Positions 1 through 6,237 of a stretch of 6,545 nt of DNA are shown here, in pieces. This DNA is from Chloroflexota bacterium. Its GTDB lineage: Bacteria > Chloroflexota > Anaerolineae > Caldilineales > Caldilineaceae. Under the pieces are notes generated by a model. That model was not told where the DNA came from. It was given only the letters and a program-made list of their open reading frames with translations, and made no database searches. The stretch's first letter is position 1, and each line of letters opens with the position of its first letter. The position numbers were made by a program, and so were the translations under genes. The DNA lies in the NCBI GenBank assembly GCA_003577005.1, contig QEUW01000501.1, forward strand, positions 1-6,545, written 5' to 3'.

Positions 1-636
1 CGCATCGAGGGCCATTTGCAGCAGGGGCCGCCGCCGTTTGCCCCCTATGTCTTCCGCGATATTGTCGCCAACCCCTTTGCCATCCAGGTCACCCACGCCA
101 TCCTGGGCGATGGCCTATACAACCGTTTCTACAATGGCAACGCCAACACCCCTGGCAGCGGCACGCAGCCCCTCCACGCCGATGGGCCGCATCTCTGGCA
201 AGATCTGACGGTAACGCACCCGCCGGCTACCCTTGTTGTCAACATCTGCCCGGTGGAGACCACCGAAGAGAACGGCGCCACCGAACTCTGGCCCGGCACC
301 CACATGATCCCCATGAACAAACAACATGTTTCGCCCGACATGGAAGCGCAGCGCCGTGAGATAGCGCCGCCGGTGCGCGCCCTCGCCCGCAAAGGCAGCC
401 TACTCATTCGCGATGTGCGGCTCTGGCATCGCGGCGTGCCCAATCACTCCAATGAGATCCGCCACATGATCGCCATGATCCATTGCATCAGTTGGCACCA
501 GCGCCCGGCCAAACTACTCTTCAACACCGGCTGCGAAGAAGCCTTCCCCGCAGGCCCGCTCGACCACAATGTTGAGTTTACGGATAAACCGTTGGAATAT
601 CTCTTCACTCGCTTTCCGACGATCATCGAGCAGTAG
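1..636 (+). CDS. Phytanoyl-CoA dioxygenase (PhyH) family oxygenase, C-terminal part
   Basis: Probable non-haem Fe(II)/2-oxoglutarate-dependent oxygenase of the PhyH family; the substrate cannot be told. The frame is open from base 1 with no stop, so the true start lies upstream of the window. The TTG at 16 is only the first possible start codon inside it. Numbering from that codon (206 residues), the iron facial triad is visible as HAD (H54, D56) and a distal histidine in LWHRG (H138). R149, in the NEIRH stretch that follows, is the likely 2-oxoglutarate carboxylate ligand. A typical PhyH segment, ENGATELWPGTH, lies at 85-96. The N-terminal part of the fold is missing. The gene converges on the regulator on the other strand, with 24 bp between the two stop codons and no convincing terminator. 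The family call rests on motif order. PhyH members hydroxylate very diverse lipids and secondary metabolites, so a specific role would be guesswork. Confidence 0.85.
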   Translation, partial: RIEGHLQQGPPPFAPYVFRDIVANPFAIQVTHAILGDGLYNRFYNGNANTPGSGTQPLHADGPHLWQDLTVTHPPATLVVNICPVETTEENGATELWPGTHMIPMNKQHVSPDMEAQRREIAPPVRALARKGSLLIRDVRLWHRGVPNHSNEIRHMIAMIHCISWHQRPAKLLFNTGCEEAFPAGPLDHNVEFTDKPLEYLFTRFPTIIEQ

Positions 637-660
637 ACCACAGGAGAGGCGCGACGGCTC

Positions 661-1836
661 TCACCAGCTTGCTGCCAGCCTTTCGATCAACGCGACTTCG
701 GATTCGACGCCGAGTTGGCGATAGATGCGCAACGCCTCCGCCAGGGCGCGTTGCGCATCTTCTTCTCGGCCGGCGGCGTGATAGCTTTCGCCCAGGGCGC
801 GCCAGGCCGGCCCCAAAGCCCACGGGTCTTGCAATTCCTCGCCGGCGGCGATTGCCTCTTCGCCAAAACGTTCTGCCTCGCGAAAGCGCCCTTGCGCCCG
901 GCGGATCAGCCCCATCACATAGAGGCAGTAGGGCCGCGCTGCGGCTTCTTCCCGCCGCAGCCCCTGTTGGGCGTAACCCTCGGCTTGATCCAGTGCGCCC
1001 AAATAGAAGTAGGCCTCGGCCAGGTTGGCTTCGTTCAACGCCAGCCAGTAAGGGTGGTTGAGTTCGCTGAAAAAGGCGAGTGCGGTCTGGGCCGGCGGCG
1101 CCGCTTCGGCATAGCGACGCACAAGCAGGTAGGCGTAAGAGAGGTTCGTATTGGTCACACCCACCGAGCAGACCAGATTCCCAGTCGCAGCATAGTGGCG
1201 CCCGGCCGCTTCGAGGTGTTCCACCGCAGCCGATAGGTGGGCATGGCGCGCCTCCAAAATCCCCAGCACTTCGTGGAGTTTCGCCAGCTTGTGGTGGTCG
1301 GCGTCGGGGCCCGCCAGGGCCAGGGCGGCGGTATAATGGGCGTGGGCGGCGGCATAGTTGCCGGCGGCGTCCTCGATCTCCCCTTGTAGCACCTCCAGAT
1401 CAAAACGGGCTAGCGCCACCTCGCTACGCGCCTGGCTGTGATCCCGCAAATAGACCAGGGCGCGCCGCCCAACGGCGGTGTGCAGGCGGATTTCGTGGGT
1501 GGCGCGCAACTGCGTTATATCTTCCAAGCTGCGGCGATACTCAGCCAGGGCGTGGTCCGTGTCGCCCAGATCGGCCAGCAGTTCGCCGCGCAGTTCGTGC
1601 GCTCGTGCAGCGCTGGGCTGGTGCGGCGCCCACGAAATCCGGTCGAGGACGGCCAGCCCTTTATCGGCGCGCGGCCAGTGCAGCGCCTGCCTGTCCCTGG
1701 CGGATCTCCTGCTGGCGATGGGTATACCAGGTCCACAACGCCAGTTCGGGCCGCCCGCCCTGGATATAGTGTACAGCCGCCTGGGTAAAGAGACTGTGTT
1801 CGGTGCAAACCACCGCTGCGGCCAGGTGAAGGTCAC
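661..1836 (-). CDS. TPR superhelix, 3' half of the frameshifted STAND regulator
   Basis: This ORF has an ATG at 1836, but its first roughly 55 codons overlap the end of the ATPase ORF and give an arginine-, tryptophan- and proline-rich sequence without repeat structure. Genuine coding in this frame seems to begin near 1690-1665, around ADKGLAVLDR. From ORF residue about 77 to 391 it forms seven or eight tetratricopeptide-like units. Clear ones are at about 77-107 (ELRGELLADLGDTDHALAEY), 150-175, 183-212, 222-256, 263-296, 302-333 and 338-373 (ALGESYHAAGREEDAQRALA). TPR arrays in STAND proteins act as the sensor or protein-docking arm, so this is most simply the C-terminal sensor of the upstream ATPase. 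Whether it is translated on its own is doubtful: no Shine-Dalgarno or independent start stands out at the point where the TPR sequence begins. Confidence 0.7.
   Translation of the reverse strand: MTFTWPQRWFAPNTVSLPRRLYTISRAGGPNWRCGPGIPIASRRSARDRQALHWPRADKGLAVLDRISWAPHQPSAARAHELRGELLADLGDTDHALAEYRRSLEDITQLRATHEIRLHTAVGRRALVYLRDHSQARSEVALARFDLEVLQGEIEDAAGNYAAAHAHYTAALALAGPDADHHKLAKLHEVLGILEARHAHLSAAVEHLEAAGRHYAATGNLVCSVGVTNTNLSYAYLLVRRYAEAAPPAQTALAFFSELNHPYWLALNEANLAEAYFYLGALDQAEGYAQQGLRREEAAARPYCLYVMGLIRRAQGRFREAERFGEEAIAAGEELQDPWALGPAWRALGESYHAAGREEDAQRALAEALRIYRQLGVESEVALIERLAASW
1660..1700 (-). other. Frameshift junction joining the ATPase and TPR halves of the regulator
   Basis: On the minus strand the ATPase frame stays sensible to about residue 530 (QEIRQGQAGAAL) and then runs into TAA at 1663-1661. 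The TPR frame becomes sensible at about the same place (ADKGLAVLDR). The second frame is +1 relative to the first, so either one base is extra or two are missing. The junction lies on a GC dinucleotide run (GCGCGC, about 1668-1673), where polymerase slippage or a base-calling error is plausible. Restoring two bases would give a smooth reading of ...LAARADKGLAVL. I cannot tell a sequencing error from a real mutation or a programmed shift. No slippery heptamer is visible. Confidence 0.7.
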
Positions 1837-3268
1837 GTTTGCGCTCCGGCGGCAGTTGTTGGTAGAGCGTCGCGCGCAAAGCAGGGTGAAGCGTCAGCCG
1901 GTCAGCGCCAATCGCCTCGACCAGGCCCAGCTCGATCAGCGTGCGGATGGCGCGCTGGCTGGTGCGCCAGGCCGAGCGCGGTGCGCTGCCCTCGAAGACA
2001 GACAACTGGTAGAGCAATGCCAGATCGGCCGGGGCCAGATGCTGCCGCAGGCGCGCCACAAACCAGCTAAGCGTCACCGGCGTATTCAGGCGCGTCAAGG
2101 TTTCATCGAGGGACGCACCGCTCTTGTGCAGGGCCACAAACAGCCGCAGCAACAGAGGATTTCCACGGGTCATAGCCAGCAGCTTCTCTTGCTGCGCCAC
2201 GGCCAACCGAATGGCTCCGGTGTGCAAGAAAGCGGTCACCTCGGCGGTTGTAAGCGGTGTCAGGGTAAAAAGACAATCTGGCTCCGGCTCGAACAACAGC
2301 CTTTGGCCGGCCAGCAACATGGGCGCGCCGTGGCGCGGCGAACGGATCAAATCTTCAAGAAAACTGCGCACCTGGCTGTGTGCTTCCGACTCTTCGAGCG
2401 CATCGGCCAGGAGCAGGTCCACCTCATCGAAACAGAAGAGCGGCGGAGACGGTGCTTTTACCAGAGTGTGGCGCAGAACGGCCAGCGCTTTGGTGATGTC
2501 CAGCTCCTGAGGATTGGTGTTGAGAAGCAGCCACAGGTCAGAAGCGCCCTGTTGGTGAAGAAAATAGGCCAGCGCAAAGAGCAACTGGCCCAGGTGGTCA
2601 CTGGCGCCCCGCCGAAAGGTATACCAAAAGGTGCGACCGGCCGGCCATTGGGCAGCCAGGTGTGCGCCCAGGCTCGTCTTGCCCAGGCCGCTCCCCCCGA
2701 CCAGGTGGACGACACGGCCGGTGCGCAGAAGCTGTAGCGTCTGAGCAATCATCTCTGTGCGGCCAATCAACGGAGTAGGCGGCGGCTGCTCCAGCCGCAA
2801 GGCCGGGCGCAGCAGTTGCACGACCATTTCACCCAGCCGCTCCACCGCCTGTTCCAGGTAGCGGTAGTAGGTGGAACGACCCAGCGCCAGCAGGCGGATC
2901 ACCTCGTTCTGTTTTGGGCGCGGGTCTTCAAAGTAAGTGAGCAGCAGGAGTGCCTGGCTGTGCGTCTCTGGGTCATAAGGCAGCTGGCAGACAGCCTCCC
3001 AGAGCAAGCTTTGAAGCGGCGATTTGGGGCGTTCCTCCCACTGGTGCCAGGTGGCGCGTAGCCGCTCATCCACCTCTTTGCGGCCGGTATGCCCAATCTG
3101 CCGGCGCTGGGGCGCCGTGCGCGCAGCTCCAGCAAAGAAGACCGACGCCAGCGGAGAGCGTTTCTCCAACCAGTCGGCCTCATTTATGTGCTCCAGGGTT
3201 TGGCGCAATGTCTGCATAAAGCGATCAGGATGGGGGGAAGTTGGCATCGACGATGTGGCTCTAGACAT
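1661..3268 (-). CDS. STAND-type P-loop ATPase regulator with N-terminal HTH (5' half of a frameshifted gene)
   Basis: N-terminal 535 residues of a signal-transduction ATPase. A helical region (1-115) is followed by a sigma-region-4-like helix-turn-helix at about 116-148, whose core is RLLALGRSTYYRYLEQA. Next comes a STAND/NB-ARC-like ATPase: the Walker A motif is GGSGLGKTS at 191-199, and the Walker B-like strand is LFCFDEVD at 277-284. A sensor-like LLAGQR lies at 318-323, and TRGNPLLLRL at 367-376 corresponds to the GLPL motif of NB-ARC proteins. A winged-helix region (about 400-465) and the first helices of a superhelical repeat region follow. The ATG at 3268 is supported by an AGAGGT Shine-Dalgarno, read on the minus strand at 3279-3274, five bases upstream. 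An in-frame ATG at 3247 is an alternative. The frame stops at 1661 in the middle of the helical repeats; the continuation is in the +1 frame (the TPR entry). Such proteins usually act as cytoplasmic ligand-gated switches or transcription regulators; the ligand is unknown. Confidence 0.8.
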   Translation of the reverse strand: MSRATSSMPTSPHPDRFMQTLRQTLEHINEADWLEKRSPLASVFFAGAARTAPQRRQIGHTGRKEVDERLRATWHQWEERPKSPLQSLLWEAVCQLPYDPETHSQALLLLTYFEDPRPKQNEVIRLLALGRSTYYRYLEQAVERLGEMVVQLLRPALRLEQPPPTPLIGRTEMIAQTLQLLRTGRVVHLVGGSGLGKTSLGAHLAAQWPAGRTFWYTFRRGASDHLGQLLFALAYFLHQQGASDLWLLLNTNPQELDITKALAVLRHTLVKAPSPPLFCFDEVDLLLADALEESEAHSQVRSFLEDLIRSPRHGAPMLLAGQRLLFEPEPDCLFTLTPLTTAEVTAFLHTGAIRLAVAQQEKLLAMTRGNPLLLRLFVALHKSGASLDETLTRLNTPVTLSWFVARLRQHLAPADLALLYQLSVFEGSAPRSAWRTSQRAIRTLIELGLVEAIGADRLTLHPALRATLYQQLPPERKRDLHLAAAVVCTEHSLFTQAAVHYIQGGRPELALWTWYTHRQQEIRQGQAGAALAARR

Positions 3269-3272
3269 AGCA

Positions 3273-3280
3273 CACCTCTA
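3273..3280 (-). promoter_or_regulatory. Shine-Dalgarno of the STAND regulator
   Basis: Read on the minus strand this is TAGAGGTG, with the AGAGGT core ending five bases before the ATG at 3268. It supports that start over the in-frame ATG at 3247, which would fall seven codons later. Confidence 0.6.
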
Positions 3281-3356
3281 CCGATTTGTGGGCATCACTG
3301 AGACAAACTGGCCAAAAGTTGGGACTTTTTTGCACCAGCGGCTGCCGGTTATCCGC

Positions 3357-3362
3357 TATAAT
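3357..3362 (+). promoter_or_regulatory. Possible -10 box for the exported-protein gene
   Basis: A perfect TATAAT lies in the divergent intergenic region, 112 bp upstream of the ATG at 3475. There is no good -35 at 16-18 bp; the nearest candidate, TTGCAC at 3330-3335, is 21 bp away. An activator-dependent promoter would explain the missing -35, and the divergent STAND regulator is one candidate activator. A weaker alternative is TTGTAC (3418-3423) with TATACA (3443-3448) at 19-bp spacing, which would leave only a short leader. Confidence 0.35.
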
Positions 3363-3464
3363 GGGCAATCGTTTGCATCACTGGCTCTATTCACTTCGTC
3401 TTGTACAGAAGAGTAGCTTGTACCGAACCGAAACAAAACTTCTATACAAGCAAAAATTCACAAT

Positions 3465-3470
3465 AGGAGA
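3465..3470 (+). promoter_or_regulatory. Shine-Dalgarno deciding the start at 3475
   Basis: AGGAGA, with its AGGAG core five bases before the ATG at 3475. The same frame is open back to an ATG at 3286. The extra 63 codons there cover promoter-like, AT-richer DNA and would bury the signal peptide, so the ribosome site marks 3475 as the real start. Confidence 0.75.
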
Positions 3471-3474
3471 TCGT

Positions 3475-4245
3475 ATGCTGCAAGACTCTATCCGGTTTAC
3501 GGTGTCTTCCGTCTGTCTGGCGCTCACCCTCATCTTGAGTGTGAAGGCGCCACCCCATCCGCTCTATGCCGCATCTGCACAAGGAGCAGCGCCACCCGCC
3601 GAATGTCTTTCGGACCGGGGGTATGCCGTCGAGCCAAACCCGGCCGTGGCCGATGCGTGGGTGTTGGTGCTCAATTTCAACCACGCGCCGGCGGCAGATT
3701 TCACCACCGGCTGTATCGTCAGCCGCACAGGGCCGGACACGCTCGACTACACGTTGGTCGAGTGCTGGCTGGACAATAACATCCGCCAGGTGGCCGTGGG
3801 CGGGGGAGCGGCGCCGTTCGACGGCAATTTCTGGATCAACTGCCCGGCGATTGGTCAAGGGGGCGGCCTCCAATCGAACTTTGATGTCACCGGCCGCGCC
3901 CACTTTTCCGGCCCAGGAGACTACACGCTGATGAGCCACCTTGATGCCGGCATCAGTGCTTTTGTCGACATCGACTGGCACGTGGGGTTGGCGAGCCGTT
4001 ACGGCAAGACCAGCTTTGCCAGCCGCGACAGCCAGCCAAGCGCTCCAGGGCCAATCATCCACCTACTCTCGTTTGTCAGCGAAAAAGTTGGCACGCATAT
4101 GATCAACGGGAACCCGCTCACGCCGACCGCCGCCGTGGACCCCTTTAACTTCGATTCCGGCCAGTCGATTACCGTCGGGGCGCCAGGGGAGGTCTGGACC
4201 CTGTTGGAAGTGATCATCGACCCGGCCGGGAGCTGTTGCCGGTAG
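3475..4245 (+). CDS. Exported protein of unknown function with signal peptide and six mature cysteines
   Basis: I do not recognise this 256-residue protein. Its start has a signal peptide: one arginine (R7), then a hydrophobic core at about 8-23 (FTVSSVCLALTLILSV). A linker follows, with a plausible signal peptidase site ASA|Q at 33-35. The predicted mature part is rich in glycine, aspartate and aromatic residues and reads as a beta-rich fold. It carries cysteines at 44, 80, 97, 123, 254 and 255, consistent with disulfides outside the cytoplasm; the chain ends in SCCR. There are no transmembrane segments after the signal, no LPxTG and no lipobox, so it should be secreted or periplasmic/surface-associated. 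No catalytic motif was seen. It is transcribed divergently from the STAND regulator and appears monocistronic, with a hairpin 13 bp after the stop codon. An extracellular binding or stress-induced protein is possible but not supported by any motif. Confidence 0.75.
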   Translation: MLQDSIRFTVSSVCLALTLILSVKAPPHPLYAASAQGAAPPAECLSDRGYAVEPNPAVADAWVLVLNFNHAPAADFTTGCIVSRTGPDTLDYTLVECWLDNNIRQVAVGGGAAPFDGNFWINCPAIGQGGGLQSNFDVTGRAHFSGPGDYTLMSHLDAGISAFVDIDWHVGLASRYGKTSFASRDSQPSAPGPIIHLLSFVSEKVGTHMINGNPLTPTAAVDPFNFDSGQSITVGAPGEVWTLLEVIIDPAGSCCR

Positions 4246-4257
4246 CCCACAACCTCC

Positions 4258-4291
4258 GCAGCCCCGGTACATCCTCCACTGCCGGGGCTGC
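4258..4291 (+). terminator. Strong hairpin after the exported-protein gene
   Basis: A perfect 10-bp GC-rich stem, GCAGCCCCGG (4258-4267) with CCGGGGCTGC (4282-4291), closes a 14-nt loop. It begins 13 bp after the stop codon of the exported protein. The downstream bases (AATCTCCTT) hold only a weak T-run, so termination efficiency is uncertain; the stem could also protect the 3' end of the mRNA. Confidence 0.6.
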
Positions 4292-4354
4292 AATCTCCTT
4301 CAGCGTATCTTACCCTCAATCCCCAGCTTGTTCTAAAAAGTGACTAGAGCCGAA

Positions 4355-4394
4355 TCAATTGTCAATTGTCAACAGTCAATTGTCAATTGTTAAC
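4355..4394. repeat. Heptamer tandem repeat (TCAATTG-type)
   Basis: Five contiguous 7-bp units: TCAATTG, TCAATTG, TCAACAG, TCAATTG, TCAATTG, followed by TTAAC. The symmetrical order, with one variant in the centre, and the CAATTG palindrome inside each unit let the tract fold on itself. Short heptamer repeats of this general kind are known from cyanobacteria and other filamentous bacteria as intergenic, copy-number-variable tracts. No gene overlaps it; the small ORFs running through are not convincing. Confidence 0.8.
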
Positions 4395-4558
4395 GGGTGG
4401 CCCCACAGGGCGGTTTCATGTTGCAGAAAGTGGCAATCACGCAGCGAAATTGGCCCGGGATGAACAGGACAACTCATCCGCCAGCCTGGTGCGTTACTCA
4501 TTCCCCATCCCCAACTCCCAACCAGGGACTTCGCCCTCGTTTTCTGAGACTTTTTCCG

Positions 4559-4587
4559 TTGAATCGATGCCCGCTGCTCCCTAGAAT
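4559..4587 (+). promoter_or_regulatory. Sigma-70-type promoter of the persulfide dioxygenase gene
   Basis: TTGAAT (4559-4564, four of six matches to TTGACA) and TAGAAT (4582-4587, five of six matches to TATAAT) are separated by exactly 17 bp. Transcription would start near 4594, giving a leader of about 40 nt before the ATG at 4635. No clear operator such as an inverted repeat overlaps the boxes, so persulfide-responsive control is not visible from the sequence. Confidence 0.6.
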
Positions 4588-4634
4588 AGCACCATTGAAA
4601 TGAGACCGGGAGATTTGATTTGCGGGAACAAACA

Positions 4635-6056
4635 ATGTTATTACAAACCTTTTTCGACCCCAACCTGGCGCACGCTTCTTATTTAGCTGCCTGCCAAGAA
4701 ACGGGCGCTGCCATCGTCATCGACCCGAACCGAACGGTCGGGCAATATGTCGCGGCGGCGGCTGCCGAAGGCGTCACCATCCTTGCAGTGGCGGAGACGC
4801 ATATCCACGCCGACTTTGTCTCCGGCGCACGGGAACTGGCCGGGCGGACCGGGGCCACGCTGTACCTCTCTGGCGCGGGGGGTAACGAGTGGCATTACCA
4901 CTATGCAGCGCAATACCCACACCGTCTGCTGCAAGACGGCGACCACTGGCAGATCGGCGAGCTTGCGTTCCAGGCGCTGCACACGCCGGGACACACGCCC
5001 GAGCACATGGCCTATCTGGTGACGGATGGGGTGGCCGCTGCGTTGCCCGTGGGTGTCTTTACCGGCGATTGTATCTTCGTGGGCGATGTGGGCCGGCCTG
5101 ACCTGTTGGAGACGGCAGTCGGCCTCAAAGGCACCAAGAGCGCCGCGGCGCGTGAATTGTTCTGCTCTATCCAGCGTTTCAAGCAGATGCCAGACTACTT
5201 GCAGGTCTGGCCGGCGCATGGCGCAGGCACTGCGTGTGGCAAGACGCTTGGCGCCATGCCGTCGAGTACGGTTGGATACGAGCGGCGCACGAACTGGGCG
5301 CTCCAGATCGACGATGAAGCGACCTTCGTAACGCAGGTTCTGAACGGGCAGCCCGAACCACCACGCTACTTTGCGACGATGAAGCGGGTGAACCGGGATG
5401 GCCCGCCACTCCTGCCCAAGCTGCCGAACCCGCCGCGCCTCAGTGTGGAGCAGTTGGTTGACCTTCAGCAGGCTGGCGCCACCATCGTGGACACCCGATC
5501 CGCGGCCGCGTTCGCCGCCGGACACATCCCCGGCGCCATCAACAACCCGTTTGCTGCTCGCACGTTTACCACCCTGGCCGGTTGGTTCTTGGCGTACGAT
5601 CAGCCCTTTTATCTGGTCATCGACCCTGGTGACCTGGAGGGAGCCGTTCAGGATCTGGTGCGCATCGGGCTGGACCAGGTGGCCGGCTATTTTCCCACCG
5701 AGACCGTTGACCAGTGGTCACAGCGCACCGGCCAACCACTCGGCGTGATTGAACAGGTGAGCGTTGCAGAAGTCGCCGCTGCCATCTGTGCAGGCGAACT
5801 GTTGGTCATCGACGTACGCAGCGCCGCCGAATTTACCCAGGGGCATCTGCCCTATGCTCGCAACATTGTGCTCGGCCATGTACTCGAGCGGCTAGATGAG
5901 ATCCCCGCTGCCCGCCCAGTGGTGCTCCAGTGTAGAAGCGGTTTTCGTTCCAATCTTGCCGCCGGTCTGCTGGCCAGCCGTGGGCGCACCAACATCGTAA
6001 ACCTCCAGGGTGGCTATCAAGCCTGGCTGGCTGCGCAGTTGCCGGTGGATGGGTAA
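4635..6056 (+). CDS. CstB-like persulfide dioxygenase-sulfurtransferase (MBL fold, pseudo-rhodanese, rhodanese)
   Basis: 473 residues from the ATG at 4635. Family members typically start just like this (MLLQTFFDPNLAHASYL); a TTG at 4620 with GGGAG upstream could add five residues. Domain 1 (about 1-245) is an ETHE1-type metallo-beta-lactamase fold, with THIHAD (H56, H58, D60), TPGHTPEH (H120), GDCIFVGDVGRPDL (D145) and WPAHGAG (H195). Iron should be held by H56, H120 and D145. Domain 2 (about 265-365) has rhodanese features (DTRSAAAFAAGHIPGAIN) but the usual active-site cysteine strand reads YLVIDPGD, so it is a pseudo-rhodanese. Domain 3 (about 375-470) is an active rhodanese with C433 in QCRSGFRS. 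This order matches CstB, which oxidises thiol persulfides and moves sulfane sulfur to give thiosulfate in the cytoplasm. C201 lies where I recall a functional cysteine in CstB. The following gene is a peroxiredoxin about 340 bp away. Confidence 0.88.
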   Translation: MLLQTFFDPNLAHASYLAACQETGAAIVIDPNRTVGQYVAAAAAEGVTILAVAETHIHADFVSGARELAGRTGATLYLSGAGGNEWHYHYAAQYPHRLLQDGDHWQIGELAFQALHTPGHTPEHMAYLVTDGVAAALPVGVFTGDCIFVGDVGRPDLLETAVGLKGTKSAAARELFCSIQRFKQMPDYLQVWPAHGAGTACGKTLGAMPSSTVGYERRTNWALQIDDEATFVTQVLNGQPEPPRYFATMKRVNRDGPPLLPKLPNPPRLSVEQLVDLQQAGATIVDTRSAAAFAAGHIPGAINNPFAARTFTTLAGWFLAYDQPFYLVIDPGDLEGAVQDLVRIGLDQVAGYFPTETVDQWSQRTGQPLGVIEQVSVAEVAAAICAGELLVIDVRSAAEFTQGHLPYARNIVLGHVLERLDEIPAARPVVLQCRSGFRSNLAAGLLASRGRTNIVNLQGGYQAWLAAQLPVDG

Positions 6057-6058
6057 CC

Positions 6059-6202
6059 AGGTTCGGTTGACATTTCAGCCTACCAGGTGCGATGCACTTG
6101 AAAAGTGCGTTGCACCTTCCACGTGCATCGCACCTGGCAGGTGCAACGCACGTGCGCACCCCGGCTGGGTCATGCACTGCTAGACAAATGTCAACAGAAC
6201 CT
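6059..6202. mobile_element. MITE-like palindromic element with terminal inverted repeats
   Basis: A 144-bp non-coding block starting 2 bp after the dioxygenase stop codon. Its ends are 17-bp inverted repeats with one mismatch (6059-6075 and 6186-6202; core GTTGACATTT/AAATGTCAAC). Inside are two perfect inverted pairs in crossed order, A (6083-6097)/A' (6123-6137) of 15 bp and B (6105-6117)/B' (6139-6151) of 13 bp. All four contain a GTGC-N3-GCAC core; GTGCGCAC (6152-6159) is a fifth, shorter palindrome. CAGCC (6076-6080) can also pair with GGCTG (6163-6167). There is no ORF and no obvious target-site duplication. A miniature inverted-repeat transposable element, or a REP/BIME-like cluster, fits best. 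It may also act as a terminator for the upstream gene. Confidence 0.6.
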
Positions 6203-6205
6203 AGA

Positions 6206-6237
6206 TAAACAGGTAGACAAGTAAACAGGGAAACAGT
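6206..6237. repeat. Octamer tandem repeat (TAAACAGG-type)
   Basis: Four consecutive 8-bp units, TAAACAGG, TAGACAAG, TAAACAGG, GAAACAGT, directly after the palindromic element. A short CTAC tetramer run follows at 6252-6263. No coding potential was seen on either strand; a 138-residue minus-strand ORF that begins here is mostly the shadow of the dioxygenase gene. Confidence 0.65.

Larger units (their letters stand above)
4292..4619. other. Non-coding stretch between the exported protein and the persulfide dioxygenase
   Basis: Apart from the heptamer tract (4355-4394) and the promoter (4559-4587), this region holds a C-rich low-complexity run (about 4499-4523, built from CCCCAT/CCAACTCCCA-type units). 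It also holds a weak 6-bp inverted repeat, GGATGA (4458-4463) with TCATCC (4474-4479). The short ORFs here lack a ribosome site and change character across the repeats, so I see no gene. Confidence 0.6.

Noticed and set aside
644..662. GAGAG/CTCTC inverted repeat between the convergent genes as a bidirectional terminator
   Set aside because: Only five base pairs, no T-run, and it overlaps the stop codon of the TPR half; too weak to call.
1478..2737. 419-residue open frame on the plus strand opposite the STAND regulator
   Set aside because: It is the antisense of the ATPase/TPR gene. Its product is rich in glutamine, arginine and alanine with no recognisable motif, as expected of a GC-rich shadow frame; the minus-strand frames carry Walker A, Walker B and TPR signatures.
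3314..3331. AAAAGT/ACTTTT hairpin with a T-run between the divergent genes
   Set aside because: The stem is six mostly A-T pairs, and it sits upstream of both genes rather than after a coding region; probably chance in AT-richer promoter DNA.
3286..3474. 63-codon N-terminal extension of the exported protein from the ATG at 3286
   Set aside because: No Shine-Dalgarno at 3286, a TATAAT box lies inside it, and it would move the signal peptide into the interior. The start at 3475 has AGGAG at ideal spacing.
4683..5525. 280-residue minus-strand frame within the dioxygenase gene
   Set aside because: Complement of the MBL domain, which has all catalytic motifs on the plus strand. The antisense product has no domain features.
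6083..6151. CRISPR array, considered because of repeated GTGC-N3-GCAC units
   Set aside because: Units are about 11-15 bp, alternate in orientation and are separated by only 1-7 bp. There are no regular spacers and no cas genes.
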